NCBI GenBank assembly: GCA_015057555.1
Contig: SVEC01000015.1
Span: 1 to 64,000 of the forward strand
Length of the DNA: 64,000 nt
DNA from: Lachnospiraceae bacterium
Lineage (GTDB): Bacteria; Bacillota; Clostridia; Lachnospirales; Lachnospiraceae
Direction of reading: 5' to 3'
Shown in pieces: positions 25,990 to 35,765 of the stretch (position 1 is the first letter of the stretch; the number at the start of each line of letters is the position of its first letter). The notes beneath the pieces are model-generated. The model saw only the letters and a list, made by a program, of their open reading frames with translations, did no database searches and was not told where the DNA came from. Made by a program: the position numbers and the translations under genes.

Positions 25990-27105
25990 TTACTTTGGAA
26001 AAGTAACAAATATTTTATACCCATTTCTTTCGTCTATAGACATATTTCCCTTTAGGGTTCTTACTCTGTCTTGCATATTATGAATTCCTATGCCGTCTGC
26101 TCTTCCTATATTTTGGGTAGCATCTATAGTGGTATTTTTATCGTTTGCTCTATTATCATAATAAGCTCCCTTACTCTTATAGTCATGTATCACTAACTGA
26201 TACATTCCCGGATGTTCTCTGACGATAATATCCACCTTATCATTATTACTATGCTTAATTATATTTGAAACTGCCTCTCGAACGATTCCGATTATGGCAT
26301 ATTTATATTTTCTATCAATATTATCTCCTATATCATAATCAACGCTACATTCAAAGCTATCCTTTATCTCATCCACCAAATCACCTATGGCCTGTCTTAA
26401 ATCTATAGACTCATCATGAAGGTCGTGCACACTTTCTCTGATATTGTTCATAGCCACATCCAAGTTATTCTTTACAGACTCAAGCTGACTGTGCAGAGGC
26501 TCCTGTTTGTTAACCGTCATAAGGGCCCCCATCTGAAGTATGGATCTGGTAATCATATGTCCTACATTATCGTGAATATCTCTGGCGATACGGTTACGCT
26601 CCTTTAAGGTTGCCACATATATGTCCTGATCCTGCCTTTCTATAAGATGCTTGTTCTTATCTGCCAGGAGTATATTTCTCTCTTCACTGTCATCACGAAT
26701 ATGTTTAATTTGCTCACTAAGTACTTCATTACGATTACTCTTATAGAACAGTACATGAGCCAGTAGTGTAACTACTAACAGAAAAATTGTACCCATAATT
26801 CCTATATCATCTATAGTGTTTAGCAAGATTACTCCAATTATAATCTCTATAATATATAACCTTTGGGCGAACAAATCATAGCACACTATAGGAGCTATAA
26901 GAATAAGCTCGGGTACGAATAGTAGCATAACTACATACATAACACCGGTTACTATCAGCAATATCCTATTCTCAAAGTATCCATTTAAGCATGCAAAAAT
27001 AACACCAACCAGCAGGTATATAACGAGCTTGTCCATGCTACAGGTACTGTATAGCAAAAATATAGATAAAAATATTAAAATAAGCTTGTCTGTTATGTAG
27101 GTCAT
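25990..27105 (-). CDS. NarL-type sensor histidine kinase (HisKA_3)
   Basis: 371 residues. Four to five membrane helices occupy the first 125 residues with almost no extracellular loop. Then a coiled coil, a HisKA_3 domain with the phospho-His in RNRIARDIHDNVGHM (near 175), and an HATPase domain with N-box REAVSNIIKHS and G-box GIGIHNMQDRV. Intramembrane-sensing kinases of this kind usually detect membrane-active compounds together with an ABC exporter. Pairs with the regulator encoded next; lies after the terminator of the exporter operon. Confidence 0.92.
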   Translation of the reverse strand: MTYITDKLILIFLSIFLLYSTCSMDKLVIYLLVGVIFACLNGYFENRILLIVTGVMYVVMLLFVPELILIAPIVCYDLFAQRLYIIEIIIGVILLNTIDDIGIMGTIFLLVVTLLAHVLFYKSNRNEVLSEQIKHIRDDSEERNILLADKNKHLIERQDQDIYVATLKERNRIARDIHDNVGHMITRSILQMGALMTVNKQEPLHSQLESVKNNLDVAMNNIRESVHDLHDESIDLRQAIGDLVDEIKDSFECSVDYDIGDNIDRKYKYAIIGIVREAVSNIIKHSNNDKVDIIVREHPGMYQLVIHDYKSKGAYYDNRANDKNTTIDATQNIGRADGIGIHNMQDRVRTLKGNMSIDERNGYKIFVTFPK

Positions 27106-27143
27106 CGTTTCTCCTTAATTCTCTTAATTTCATTTAATATTAT

Positions 27144-27178
27144 CATAAAAAGGAGTCCACTTCAATGTGAACTCCTTA
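27144..27178 (-). terminator. Terminator after the ABC exporter operon
   Basis: AAGGAGT...ACTCCTT (27150-27177) with internal CAC/GTG pairing and a minus-strand T tract. It suggests the exporter and the two-component genes are separate transcripts. Confidence 0.75.
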
Positions 27179-27191
27179 TAGTCAATTCTGT

Positions 27192-28310
27192 CTACCCTTC
27201 TCTTCTCTGCTTCATCACCTTAGCCACAACTAGTGCAATTGCTATAAACGCCACTGCAAAAAGTGCTTCAATTCCTACACATCTAAAGAAGGTGTCTAAG
27301 CCACCATCTACATATAAGCTTTCTGTAGCTTTTACCTGCCAGTAGGTTGGCATAAATCTTGCTATCTTAAGTATTCCATCACTGAATATCTCCATAGGAA
27401 CAAACACACCACCTAAGAAAGCCATTCCAAGAGCGATGATATTTGATATCATGCTGATGGTTGGTGCTTTAAGATTAAAGTTACTTATGATACAAACCAA
27501 TCCAACTGTAAGCAACAGGAAAACAAATGAACTTACCAGATTAAGAGCGTTAGTACCCACGAACACCTGACCCTTAAACATTATAGCTGCCACAATTATA
27601 AGAGCTACCCAAACTGCTATACTAAGCAGTGCTGAGGCACCTATAAGCTGAATGCTTCTTGACTTGGTTGTCATTGGAGCTACTGAATTTTTGTCCTTAA
27701 TCTCCTTTCTGTTAAACACCATAATAATTGGTGCCATTACATTCATAAGAAGCATAATTAATATATAAGTCATATATGTGAAGTAGTAATACATCTTAGG
27801 CTTTGCTGCCGACTTACCTTTGTAGCTTACAAGTCCTTCACTATCCAAGGAATTAATAGCTTTCTCATTTGCCTCCTCCAAGCTGTGTCCTGTTGCCACA
27901 TAAGCATCAAATGCTTTCTGATATGCTGCTATCTGACCATCCACATATGAACCTGAATGACTTCCCGGCCTCTTAATGTTAGAAAGCTCTCCAGTTTCTG
28001 AGTAACCCTCCTCTATGTACACAACATAATCTAACACCTGATAATACAGATAATCCTGTATTTCCTCTCTGTCATCTGCAACCTCTCGTTTATCGTGAAT
28101 AGAGTAAATATACTCCATTAAATACTTTGACTTCTCGCTGTTATCATAGTCAAATACCATTACAGAAACTCTGCTACCCTGAAATTCTTTTCTCTGGTCT
28201 CCACCTACATTTGACAGGATTCCAAGGAGAACTGCAAATATACTGATATAGATAATAAACTGATGCTTCTGCTTATCTAATATTTTGAAAAATGTCTTAA
28301 ATACTTGCAT
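27192..28310 (-). CDS. ABC-2 type exporter permease
   Basis: 372 residues. One membrane helix near the N-terminus, a large extracytoplasmic loop (about 35-170) and five or more helices in the second half, the ABC2_membrane_3 layout. Starts inside the end of the preceding permease gene (14-bp overlap), consistent with translational coupling. Likely forms a heterodimer with that permease and uses the ATPase encoded first in the operon. Substrate unknown; LnrN-like position suggests amphipathic antibiotics. Confidence 0.9.
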   Translation of the reverse strand: MQVFKTFFKILDKQKHQFIIYISIFAVLLGILSNVGGDQRKEFQGSRVSVMVFDYDNSEKSKYLMEYIYSIHDKREVADDREEIQDYLYYQVLDYVVYIEEGYSETGELSNIKRPGSHSGSYVDGQIAAYQKAFDAYVATGHSLEEANEKAINSLDSEGLVSYKGKSAAKPKMYYYFTYMTYILIMLLMNVMAPIIMVFNRKEIKDKNSVAPMTTKSRSIQLIGASALLSIAVWVALIIVAAIMFKGQVFVGTNALNLVSSFVFLLLTVGLVCIISNFNLKAPTISMISNIIALGMAFLGGVFVPMEIFSDGILKIARFMPTYWQVKATESLYVDGGLDTFFRCVGIEALFAVAFIAIALVVAKVMKQRREG

Positions 28311-29439
28311 ACTGCTTTCTCCTTCCTAACAAAAATCCTCCAAATGTAAATATAACTGTCATAACGAGAAGAACTATTATATTCTCATTGAATCTATCAT
28401 AATTGTCATATACCTTCAGTGCATATAATGCATCACTAAGTCTTGCTGCTGGGTTAATCTTATTTACTATTGGGCAGTAAAGATGAACCATCATCTTCAT
28501 ATCCAGAATCATAAGTCCACTTAAGAAGCAGCTTATAAGAGAATATGCAACTGCTATGGACTCCTTTACACCCTCTGAAAGCTTTCCAAAGCTTCCGATA
28601 AAGAAGCCGGATGTAAGTCCTGCCAGATTTCCAACAAATATAGTAAGGATAATTCTAGGTATCTCATCACCGAAATTAACTCCTATAATAAGCAGGTAGC
28701 AAAGAGCTATACAAGACATTATGGAAAGAAGAATCCATATAGCCGCAAGTCCTGATACCATCTGAGTTAAGCCACCTGTATTTGTCACATTCTTTCTGGC
28801 TCCTATGGTTGAAAGATTTGCCTGATTCTTAATGGTAAATGATACTCCTGCGAAGCTGGCAAAAAGACAGGACATTGCTATAAGGTTGAAGAAGTAGTCT
28901 GAATATACATCCATATCAACATCTCCTAAGCTTATCTCCTCATTATTAACTTCCTCACTAAGAAGCTTCTCCATAGCAGCCATCTGTGCATCTGGTCCTA
29001 AGTCAGCCACATCAGTCATTACAGTTACTATCTGATGATAATTTGCCACTATGGTTGAAAGAATACTTTCCTCTATTCCGTCACCATTTACCATAAGCTT
29101 CAGCTTACCATCCTCGGAATATAACACTCCCAAGACACCGTCTGTAAGCATATCCTGTGCTTCCTCTAATGAACTTGTGTAGGTTACATTAAGAAGCTTT
29201 TCACCATCCTCCACTATAGAAATATTCTCTATAGTATTTGAGAAATTCTTTTGAAGTTCTTCATCCTCTATGTATACTGCAACCGGAATATTGGTCTGCA
29301 ATTCATCAAATGCATACGCATTTCCAAAAGTCGCATAAAACAAAGTCCCAAGAATCACTGTAAATATTAAGCTCCAGAATATCTGGTCCTTACTTCTTAA
29401 GGTTACTAAAAATGTATATTTAAAATTGTGCCAAAACAT
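28297..29439 (-). CDS. ABC-2 type exporter permease
   Basis: 380 residues with the same topology as its partner: an N-terminal helix (about 20-40), a long extracytoplasmic region (about 45-175) rich in acidic residues, and a helical C-terminal half. It begins 3 bp after the ATPase gene and overlaps the second permease. The pair plus ATPase resembles LnrLMN-type antibiotic exporters. Confidence 0.9.
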   Translation of the reverse strand: MFWHNFKYTFLVTLRSKDQIFWSLIFTVILGTLFYATFGNAYAFDELQTNIPVAVYIEDEELQKNFSNTIENISIVEDGEKLLNVTYTSSLEEAQDMLTDGVLGVLYSEDGKLKLMVNGDGIEESILSTIVANYHQIVTVMTDVADLGPDAQMAAMEKLLSEEVNNEEISLGDVDMDVYSDYFFNLIAMSCLFASFAGVSFTIKNQANLSTIGARKNVTNTGGLTQMVSGLAAIWILLSIMSCIALCYLLIIGVNFGDEIPRIILTIFVGNLAGLTSGFFIGSFGKLSEGVKESIAVAYSLISCFLSGLMILDMKMMVHLYCPIVNKINPAARLSDALYALKVYDNYDRFNENIIVLLVMTVIFTFGGFLLGRRKQYASI

Positions 29440-29442
29440 ATG

Positions 29443-30393
29443 CTATGCCTCCTTATCTCGAAGCTCTTTTCCTGTAATCTCAAGGAATACATCATTTAAG
29501 GTTGGAAGCTCTGAGTAAACTCTTCCGCATGGGATGTTGTTATCATTAATGTAGTTAAGTACATTTATAAGGTTGTGCTTACCACCGCTACACTTAACCT
29601 GAAGCTTGCTATCCTCCACAGTAGCACTGTACACATGATTGATTTTGCTAATAGCTTCTAGCTGTTCCTTAGTCACATCAATCTTCTCTATAAAGATTGT
29701 CTCTGTGTTCTTAATCATCTTCTTAAGCTCATCCTTTGTGCCAAGAGCCAAATTCTTACCCTTATCCATAATAGCTATTCGACTGCAAATCTGCTCAACC
29801 TCCTCCATATAATGTGAGGTGTAAATGATTGTAGCACCATTTTTATTAAGCTCTTCTATTCCCTCCAGAATCTTATTTCTACTCTGTGGGTCAACTGCCA
29901 CTGTAGGCTCATCCATGATTATAAGCTTTGGCTTATGAGCTATACCGCAGGCTATGTTAAGTCTTCTAAGAAGACCACCTGATAGCTTCTTAGGATAAAA
30001 CTTCTTAAAGTTTTCAAGACCTACAAATGTGATTGCGTCCTCCACATACTCCTTTCTCTTAGCCTTGTCCTTTATGTAGAGACCACAGAAGTAATCAATG
30101 TTCTCATATACTGTAAGCTCATCAAAGACTGCAACGTTTTGCATTACCACACCGATGTTTCTCTTAGCCTCGTAATTATCAGGTGTCATCTTCTTACCGA
30201 AGACCTCAACCTCACCCTTATCATAGGAAAGAAGCGATAATATACAGTTAATGGTTGTGGTCTTGCCGGAACCGTTAGGCCCTAAAAGTCCAAATACCTC
30301 ACCCTCCTTAATCTCCATGTTGAAGTGGTCTAGGGCTAGCACCTCCTTGTATCTCTTAACTAAATTTTCTATCTTTACTACTGCTTCACTCAT
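29443..30393 (-). CDS. ABC exporter ATP-binding protein
   Basis: 316 residues. Walker A GPNGSGKTT, Q-loop VMQN, signature LSGGLLRRL, Walker B LIIMDEPT and H-switch YTSHYMEEV all present. A C-terminal extension (about 215-316) matches DUF4162-type ABC-2 ATPases of drug exporters. Powers the two permeases encoded directly downstream. AGGAGG before the ATG. Transcribed divergently from citrate synthase. Confidence 0.95.
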   Translation of the reverse strand: MSEAVVKIENLVKRYKEVLALDHFNMEIKEGEVFGLLGPNGSGKTTTINCILSLLSYDKGEVEVFGKKMTPDNYEAKRNIGVVMQNVAVFDELTVYENIDYFCGLYIKDKAKRKEYVEDAITFVGLENFKKFYPKKLSGGLLRRLNIACGIAHKPKLIIMDEPTVAVDPQSRNKILEGIEELNKNGATIIYTSHYMEEVEQICSRIAIMDKGKNLALGTKDELKKMIKNTETIFIEKIDVTKEQLEAISKINHVYSATVEDSKLQVKCSGGKHNLINVLNYINDNNIPCGRVYSELPTLNDVFLEITGKELRDKEA

Positions 30394-30696
30394 GTGACTA
30401 CCTCCTAATTGTTCTTGCTTTTCAATTCTCGTTTCATTTTTTCCTTGTACCCATAATATTAAGTTTGTAGATTCTTTGTAAGTGCAAAATGTAAATTGTT
30501 AATGTGACATTTGTCATATAACTTAAACAACTTATGGTCATACACCCTAATGACTTTTGCTCTTTCAACCTAATATCCTTAAAATTTACACTCTTTTTTC
30601 AGAAAAATAAAAGGTTTAATCATAAAATATTTGTATTCTAGTCAATTTTATATTATATTAATATAGATACGATAATTTTAAATGAAGGAGAATAGT
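30394..30696. promoter_or_regulatory. Divergent intergenic region with palindromic operator candidate
   Basis: 303 bp without a gene. It holds a perfect inverted repeat, TGACA-TT-TGTCA (30505-30516), of the type bound by NarL-family regulators of ABC exporter operons, about 110 bp before the ATPase gene. On the plus strand TTGTAT (30631-30636), 17 bp, TATATT (30654-30659) could serve citrate synthase. Both assignments are inferred. Confidence 0.45.
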
Positions 30697-32064
30697 ATGG
30701 ATCTTAAAGAATTTTCAGAAGTTACACCTGAGCTTGTACGCTTGGCTAACATATGTGAGACCCATGACTTAATAGATACTAGCTTATATGCTAAGTATAA
30801 TGTTAAGAGAGGTCTCCGAGATTTAGATGGTAAGGGTGTACTTACAGGTATTACAGAAATATCAACCATTAATGCATACCGTGATGTAGATGGTGTGCCT
30901 ACCCCTATTGAAGGAGAGCTCTACTATCGTGGAATGAATATCTACGATCTTGTAGATGGATTTACCAGCGAAGATAGATTTGGATATGAGGAGACAGTAT
31001 ATCTTCTCTTGTTTGGGGAGCTTCCAAACCGAACTGAGCTTGAGAATTTTAACCAGCTTTTAGGTCACTATAGAAAGCTACCTAGAAACTTTACCCGTGA
31101 TGTCATTATGACTACACCTAACAAGGATATTATGAATGCTATGGCAAAGAGCATTCTTAGCTTAAGCTCCTATGACAAGAACACATCTGATATTAGTATA
31201 CCAAATGTACTTCGTCAGAGTATTCAGCTTATAGCAAACTTTCCTACCATTGCGGTTTATTCATATCTTGCTTACAGACATTACGATTTAGGAAAGGGAA
31301 TTTATATTCACACTCCTAAGTCAAATCTTTCAACAGCAGAAAACATACTTAGAATTCTTAGAAGCAATAAGGCTTATACCGATACAGAAGCCAAGCTTCT
31401 TGACCTGGCCTTAGTGCTCCACGCAGAGCACGGTGGTGGTAACAACTCCACATTTACAACTCACGTTGTTACTTCCTCAGGTACAGATACATATTCATCT
31501 GTTGCTGCTTCTCTTTGTTCCCTTAAGGGACCTAAGCACGGTGGCGCAAATGTTAAGGTTAAACTTATGTTTGACGACCTTAAGGAACATGTTACAAACT
31601 GGGATGACGAGTCACAAATTAGACAGTACTTAAGTGATATCCTTGACAAGAAGGCCTTTGATAAGGCGGGTCTTATCTACGGTATGGGACATGCAGTTTA
31701 TTCACTATCTGATCCAAGAGCTAACCTGTTTAAGAAATTTGTTAAGAAGCTTTCCATAGAAAAGGGTCGCGAGGATGAGTATGCTCTTTATAAGAGTGTA
31801 GCTCGTATTGCCAAGGAGGTTATCGCAGACAAGCGTAAGATTTACAAGGGTGTTAGCCCTAACATCGACTTCTACAGTGGCTTCGTATACAGTATGCTAG
31901 AGCTTCCTCATGAGCTTTTCACTCCACTCTTTGCAGTGGCAAGAATCGCAGGCTGGAGTGCTCATAGAATCGAAGAGCTTATCAATGTTAACAAGATTAT
32001 AAGACCTGCTTATATGTCTATTGCTCCAAATAGAGAGTATGTGCCTATAAGTAAGAGAGATTAA
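30697..32064 (+). CDS. gltA: Citrate synthase
   Basis: 455 residues from the ATG at 30697 (AAGGAG at 6 nt; the ATG at 30682 precedes this site). Active-site regions are clear: LHAEHGGGNNSTFT, the LKGPKHGGANVKV loop and GMGHAVYSLSDPRA. The enzyme condenses acetyl-CoA and oxaloacetate. It converges on isocitrate dehydrogenase, so two enzymes of the oxidative branch to 2-oxoglutarate are adjacent; aconitase is not in the window. Many anaerobes use this branch only for glutamate synthesis. Confidence 0.95.
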   Translation: MDLKEFSEVTPELVRLANICETHDLIDTSLYAKYNVKRGLRDLDGKGVLTGITEISTINAYRDVDGVPTPIEGELYYRGMNIYDLVDGFTSEDRFGYEETVYLLLFGELPNRTELENFNQLLGHYRKLPRNFTRDVIMTTPNKDIMNAMAKSILSLSSYDKNTSDISIPNVLRQSIQLIANFPTIAVYSYLAYRHYDLGKGIYIHTPKSNLSTAENILRILRSNKAYTDTEAKLLDLALVLHAEHGGGNNSTFTTHVVTSSGTDTYSSVAASLCSLKGPKHGGANVKVKLMFDDLKEHVTNWDDESQIRQYLSDILDKKAFDKAGLIYGMGHAVYSLSDPRANLFKKFVKKLSIEKGREDEYALYKSVARIAKEVIADKRKIYKGVSPNIDFYSGFVYSMLELPHELFTPLFAVARIAGWSAHRIEELINVNKIIRPAYMSIAPNREYVPISKRD

Positions 32065-32074
32065 AATACAAAAT

Positions 32075-32203
32075 GAAGGATGTGCGTATTTACTTCTCGG
32101 CCGGCCTGCCTAGGGTCGGTCCACGCTGACACGTGCTTCGCAATGGTCAGCTTAGTCCCGACCACTGTCGCGGCCGGAATGGAAGTTATCTCGCACATCC
32201 TTC
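32075..32203 (-). ncRNA. Structured RNA element, copy 1
   Basis: 129 nt, GC-rich against an AT-rich background. Terminal stem GAAGGATGTGCG/CGCACATCCTTC, then CCGGCC/GGCCGG, an internal loop (GCGAC opposite AGGCA), AG.GGTCGG/CCGACCCT with one bulge, and an apical GCTGAC/GTCAGC hairpin. Lies between the convergent citrate synthase and isocitrate dehydrogenase genes. Given on the minus strand because that strand makes all four copies follow a gene in sense. I do not recognise the family; strand and function are inferred. Confidence 0.7.
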
Positions 32204-32217
32204 ATTAATTTTTAATC

Positions 32218-33426
32218 TTATAAACTTTCCTCTAACGTAACTCTGATAGCCTTGATAAAGTCTGCACTGTTGAGTACAGTTACGCTCTCAAGTGATGTGA
32301 TAAGAGCTAAGTCCTTAGTCATCTTACCATCCTCAATAGTCTTGATAGTTGCAGCCTCAAGCTTATCTGCAAAGCTCATAAGCTCAGGAATGTTATCAAG
32401 CTCTCCACGCTTTCTTAAAGCTCCTGTCCAAGCAAAGATGGTTGCAACTGAGTTAGTTGAAGTTTCCTCGCCTGCAAGATGCTTGTAGTAATGTCTCTGA
32501 ACTGTTCCGTGAGCAGCCTCGTACTCATACTTTCCATCTGGTGATACAAGCACTGAAGTCATCATAGCAAGTGAGCCAAATGCTGATGAAACCATATCAC
32601 TCATAACATCACCATCATAGTTCTTACAAGCCCAGATATATCCACCCTCAGACTTCATAACTCTTGCTACAGCGTCATCTATAAGTGTGTAGAAATACTC
32701 GATACCTGCTGCATCGAATTTCTCCTTATACTCTGCATCGAATATCTCCTGGAAGATATCCTTAAATGTATGGTCATACTTCTTAGAGATAGTATCCTTA
32801 GTTGCAAACCAAAGTGTCTGCTTAGTATCAAGAGCATAGTTAAAGCAGCTTCTTGCAAAGCTCTCGATAGAACCATTAATATTATGCATACCCTGAATGA
32901 TACCAGGCTCATTAAAATTATGTATTAACTCTCTAATCTCTGTTCCGTCCTCTGCTGTATATACAAGCTCAGCCTTACCAGCTGCAGGAATCTTCATCTC
33001 AGTTCCCTTATATACATCACCGTAAGCATGTCTTGCAATTGTAATAGGCTTCTTCCAGTTCTTAACACATGGCTCGATACCCTTTACAATAATTGGTGCT
33101 CTAAATACTGTACCATCGAGGATTGCACGGATAGTTCCGTTAGGACTCTTCCACATCTCCTTTAAGTCATACTCTGTCATACGAGCTGCATTTGGAGTGA
33201 TGGTTGCACACTTTACAGCCACCCCATACTTCTGTGTAGCGTAAGCTGAATCAAAGGTTACCTTATCATCAGTTTCATTTCTATACTGTAAACCAAGGTC
33301 ATAATACTCTGACTTTAAATCGATAAATGGATAAATAAGTTCATCCTTAATTATTTGCCAGAGGATTCTAGTCATCTCATCTCCATCCATCTCTACAAGT
33401 GGAGTAATCATCTTAATCTTTTCCAT
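32218..33426 (-). CDS. icd: NADP-dependent isocitrate dehydrogenase (homodimeric, eukaryotic type)
   Basis: 402 residues. [13 protein letters not shown] near the N-terminus, [14 protein letters not shown] (phosphate and substrate loop), the [15 protein letters not shown] metal site and [20 protein letters not shown] cofactor segment are those of the type II (eukaryotic-like) enzyme. Oxidatively decarboxylates isocitrate to 2-oxoglutarate. Monocistronic; the structured RNA copy 1 starts 14 nt after its stop codon. Confidence 0.95.
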   Translation of the reverse strand: MEKIKMITPLVEMDGDEMTRILWQIIKDELIYPFIDLKSEYYDLGLQYRNETDDKVTFDSAYATQKYGVAVKCATITPNAARMTEYDLKEMWKSPNGTIRAILDGTVFRAPIIVKGIEPCVKNWKKPITIARHAYGDVYKGTEMKIPAAGKAELVYTAEDGTEIRELIHNFNEPGIIQGMHNINGSIESFARSCFNYALDTKQTLWFATKDTISKKYDHTFKDIFQEIFDAEYKEKFDAAGIEYFYTLIDDAVARVMKSEGGYIWACKNYDGDVMSDMVSSAFGSLAMMTSVLVSPDGKYEYEAAHGTVQRHYYKHLAGEETSTNSVATIFAWTGALRKRGELDNIPELMSFADKLEAATIKTIEDGKMTKDLALITSLESVTVLNSADFIKAIRVTLEESL

Positions 33427-33468
33427 AGCTTTATTTGCCTCCTAACCAACTTACAAAAATCGTTTTAT

Positions 33469-33496
33469 ATTGTAACATAATATAATTAATTTTCAA
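33469..33496 (-). promoter_or_regulatory. Isocitrate dehydrogenase promoter
   Basis: TTGAAA (33491-33496), 16-bp spacer, TACAAT (33469-33474) on the minus strand, 43 bp before the start codon. Confidence 0.55.
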
Positions 33497-33585
33497 ATAT
33501 ATCTTTGTAAAAAATTGAAATGAATTGATAAATAATTACTTTTATAATAAAATAACACTATCTTGTTATTAAAAAAGGAGTCATT

Positions 33586-34044
33586 ATGAGTTTTACTTAC
33601 AAAGTTCCAAAAAGGAAATCAAATAGAATTACATATAGAATTATGGGAAGTATATTCTTCCTTGTTGCCTTTGCGCAGTTTTTTATGGTAGCTACGGGCT
33701 ATGGAAACCACAAGATGCTTACACTTATCTTTGCCCTGTTCTTAGGCTCCTATGGTATCTATCTTATAGCTGCCTCCTTTAGAAAGCAGGCCTTTGATAT
33801 CACCTACCTATTCAATGAGGATGGTCTTAAGGTGACTCATCGATATGGTGAGACCCAGTATAGCTTTGACGATATCGAGTTTGTAACTATGGTCATCGCA
33901 GATGAGAATATGTTGTTCTACGTGCTTAATGTTAAAACAAAGAAGAATTTATATACTATTCCATTTACTATGAAGGGAGAGCTTTGCGAGAAGATTTACG
34001 AATTTGTAAACGCTCGCATAAAGCATGAGAATAATGAAGCTTAG
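33586..34044 (+). CDS. Small membrane protein, YcxB-like
   Basis: 152 residues. Two membrane helices (about 20-40 and 44-64) in the first half, then a beta-rich cytoplasmic domain (ITYLFNEDGLKVTHRYGETQYSFDDI pattern) that resembles YcxB/PH-like domains. AAAGGAG precedes the ATG. Its 3' end overlaps the start of birA by 20 bp, so they are co-transcribed. Function unknown. Confidence 0.75.
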   Translation: MSFTYKVPKRKSNRITYRIMGSIFFLVAFAQFFMVATGYGNHKMLTLIFALFLGSYGIYLIAASFRKQAFDITYLFNEDGLKVTHRYGETQYSFDDIEFVTMVIADENMLFYVLNVKTKKNLYTIPFTMKGELCEKIYEFVNARIKHENNEA

Positions 34045-34834
34045 TAGTTCACTATTTAACATACCATTTGTTAATAATGTGCTTTTCTATGACACCATAG
34101 ACTCCACAAATAATAAAGCTAAGGAGCTTGCCAAACGTGGCAGTGTTGACGGAAGTTTAGTAGTGGGAATAAAACAAACTGCCGGAAAGGGTCGACTTGG
34201 AAGAAGCTTTGATTCCCAGGATGATGATGGACTATACTTTAGCATTATGCTACGACCTGATGTAGCTACTGAACATTTGTCTAGAGTTACATTGGTAACC
34301 GCTCTTGCTATATCAAAGTCTATAAATAGCTTTTGCAATGTAAGAACTAGTATTAAATGGCCTAATGATATTTATCTAGGCGGTAAAAAGCTGGTGGGTA
34401 TTCTTACAGAAGCCGGTCCTGATTATGTGGTTATAGGAATAGGTGTAAATATTAACACCAAACGCTTTAATAATGAATTATCAGATCTAGCCACTTCATT
34501 ATATCTTGAAACTCATAAGGAATATGACAAAGCAAAGCTACTTGACCGTATATTGCAGCAGTTAAATGACTTATATGAAATGTTTTTGAAAAGCAATGAC
34601 TTATCCTTTATGTCCGGAGAATACAATAACTACTTAGGAGTTCTTAATAAGGATATATATCTTATACCACAGCAGCTTTCACTTAAGATGTCAAATCCTA
34701 GCCTAATAGACACCAATGGCCTAGATACTGTCCATTGTCTAGGCATTAATGAAAACGGTGATTTAATTTGCAGAGACAAGCTAGGGGAGTTGCATTATGT
34801 TAACTCAGGTGAGATTTCGCTTCGTCCAGTATAA
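34025..34834 (+). CDS. birA: Biotin-[acetyl-CoA-carboxylase] ligase
   Basis: 269 residues. The catalytic domain is clear: DSTNNKAKELA, KQTAGKGRLGRSFDS (biotinyl-AMP loop), SIKWPNDIYLGGKKLVGIL and GIGVNIN. A shorter SH3-like C-terminal domain follows. There is no N-terminal helix-turn-helix, so it is a class I ligase without repressor function. Attaches biotin to carboxyl carrier proteins. The start overlaps the previous gene; an alternative ATG is at 34034. Confidence 0.93.
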   Translation: MRIMKLSSSLFNIPFVNNVLFYDTIDSTNNKAKELAKRGSVDGSLVVGIKQTAGKGRLGRSFDSQDDDGLYFSIMLRPDVATEHLSRVTLVTALAISKSINSFCNVRTSIKWPNDIYLGGKKLVGILTEAGPDYVVIGIGVNINTKRFNNELSDLATSLYLETHKEYDKAKLLDRILQQLNDLYEMFLKSNDLSFMSGEYNNYLGVLNKDIYLIPQQLSLKMSNPSLIDTNGLDTVHCLGINENGDLICRDKLGELHYVNSGEISLRPV

Positions 34835-34919
34835 GTTTAAAAATCTTATAGCTTTTCGACAAATTATTTGTTATAATTAATTATATTTATGCGGAACAAT
34901 TATTCTTATGGAGGGTAAT

Positions 34920-35264
34920 ATGGAAGAGAAAAGAAAATATGAGAGACTTCCTATAAAGCTTAAGCTTGAGGTATCAAACCTTTTTAAGCAAGACGGAATC
35001 AAAATCGAGAATTTAGATAGCGAAATCGAGGTATTTGATATTTCTAAGGCTGGCATTGGATTTATGTCAGAAAGTAAGCTACCTATAGATTACTACTTTA
35101 ATGCAACTATAGAATTTGAAAACACTGATGAGATTATTCTCTCAGTTGTTAAAATTCTCTACATCAAATCTATCGGCGGTTCAGGCTACAGATATGGATG
35201 CGAATTTGTAGGACTTCCATCTATGTATCATCGTTTATTTGATGAATACGCTCAGAGCTTATAA
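34920..35264 (+). CDS. PilZ-domain protein
   Basis: 114 residues from the ATG at 34920 (GGAGG at 5 nt). A single PilZ domain: RKYERLP at the N-terminus supplies the RxxxR c-di-GMP binding motif, and DISKAGIGF the (D/N)xSxxG motif. Likely a c-di-GMP effector. No diguanylate cyclase or phosphodiesterase lies in the window. Followed by a strong bidirectional terminator. Confidence 0.88.
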   Translation: MEEKRKYERLPIKLKLEVSNLFKQDGIKIENLDSEIEVFDISKAGIGFMSESKLPIDYYFNATIEFENTDEIILSVVKILYIKSIGGSGYRYGCEFVGLPSMYHRLFDEYAQSL

Positions 35265-35316
35265 AATCAGGGCATAAAAAAACTTCACATAATGTGAAGT
35301 TTTTTTATGCCCCGAT
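35263..35316. terminator. Bidirectional terminator
   Basis: Long palindrome: AAATC.GGGGCAT-like outer stem, an A7/T7 segment and ACTTCACA/TGTGAAGT around a TAA loop. Serves the PilZ gene and the chaperone operon, which converge here. Confidence 0.9.
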
Positions 35317-35712
35317 TTACTGAATAGGAATAAGCTTTATCTTCTCTCTATCAACTGACTTCTGTGGGTTAGTAATAATAATACTTAACACTCCATCCTT
35401 ATAAGCTGCAGTAATATCCTCCTGTTTGATTTTATTGCCCACGAAAAAGCTTCTCTTACAGCTTGTTGCAAGTCTCTCCTTTAGTATGTAATGTATCCTT
35501 GTATCATCCTTTTCTAAGGTTTCTGGCTTGCTAGCTATAATGGTAAGTGTTCCATCCAACAGCTCTGCAGTAACGTCCTCTCTTGAAAAGCCTGGTATCT
35601 CAATCTCTAAGAGATAATTTCCGTCCTTTTCCTGAATATCTGTACGCATCATATTTGGTATAGTTGTAGATGTTTTGTCAAATAAATTAAATGTCTGATT
35701 CTCAAATAACAT
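35317..35712 (-). CDS. Hsp20/alpha-crystallin small heat-shock protein
   Basis: 131 residues from the ATG at 35710-35712 (AGGAGG at 7 nt). Alpha-crystallin domain (about 25-120) with LLEIEIPGFSREDVTAELLDGTLTI and the C-terminal GVLSIIITNP motif. An ATP-independent holdase. Lies 53 bp after the HscC gene and probably shares its transcript, so aggregation-prone clients may pass from this protein to the Hsp70. Confidence 0.93.
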   Translation of the reverse strand: MLFENQTFNLFDKTSTTIPNMMRTDIQEKDGNYLLEIEIPGFSREDVTAELLDGTLTIIASKPETLEKDDTRIHYILKERLATSCKRSFFVGNKIKQEDITAAYKDGVLSIIITNPQKSVDREKIKLIPIQ

Positions 35713-35765
35713 AGTATCTACCTCCTTACATTTAACCACTAATTATGGGACTATTTTACCATATA

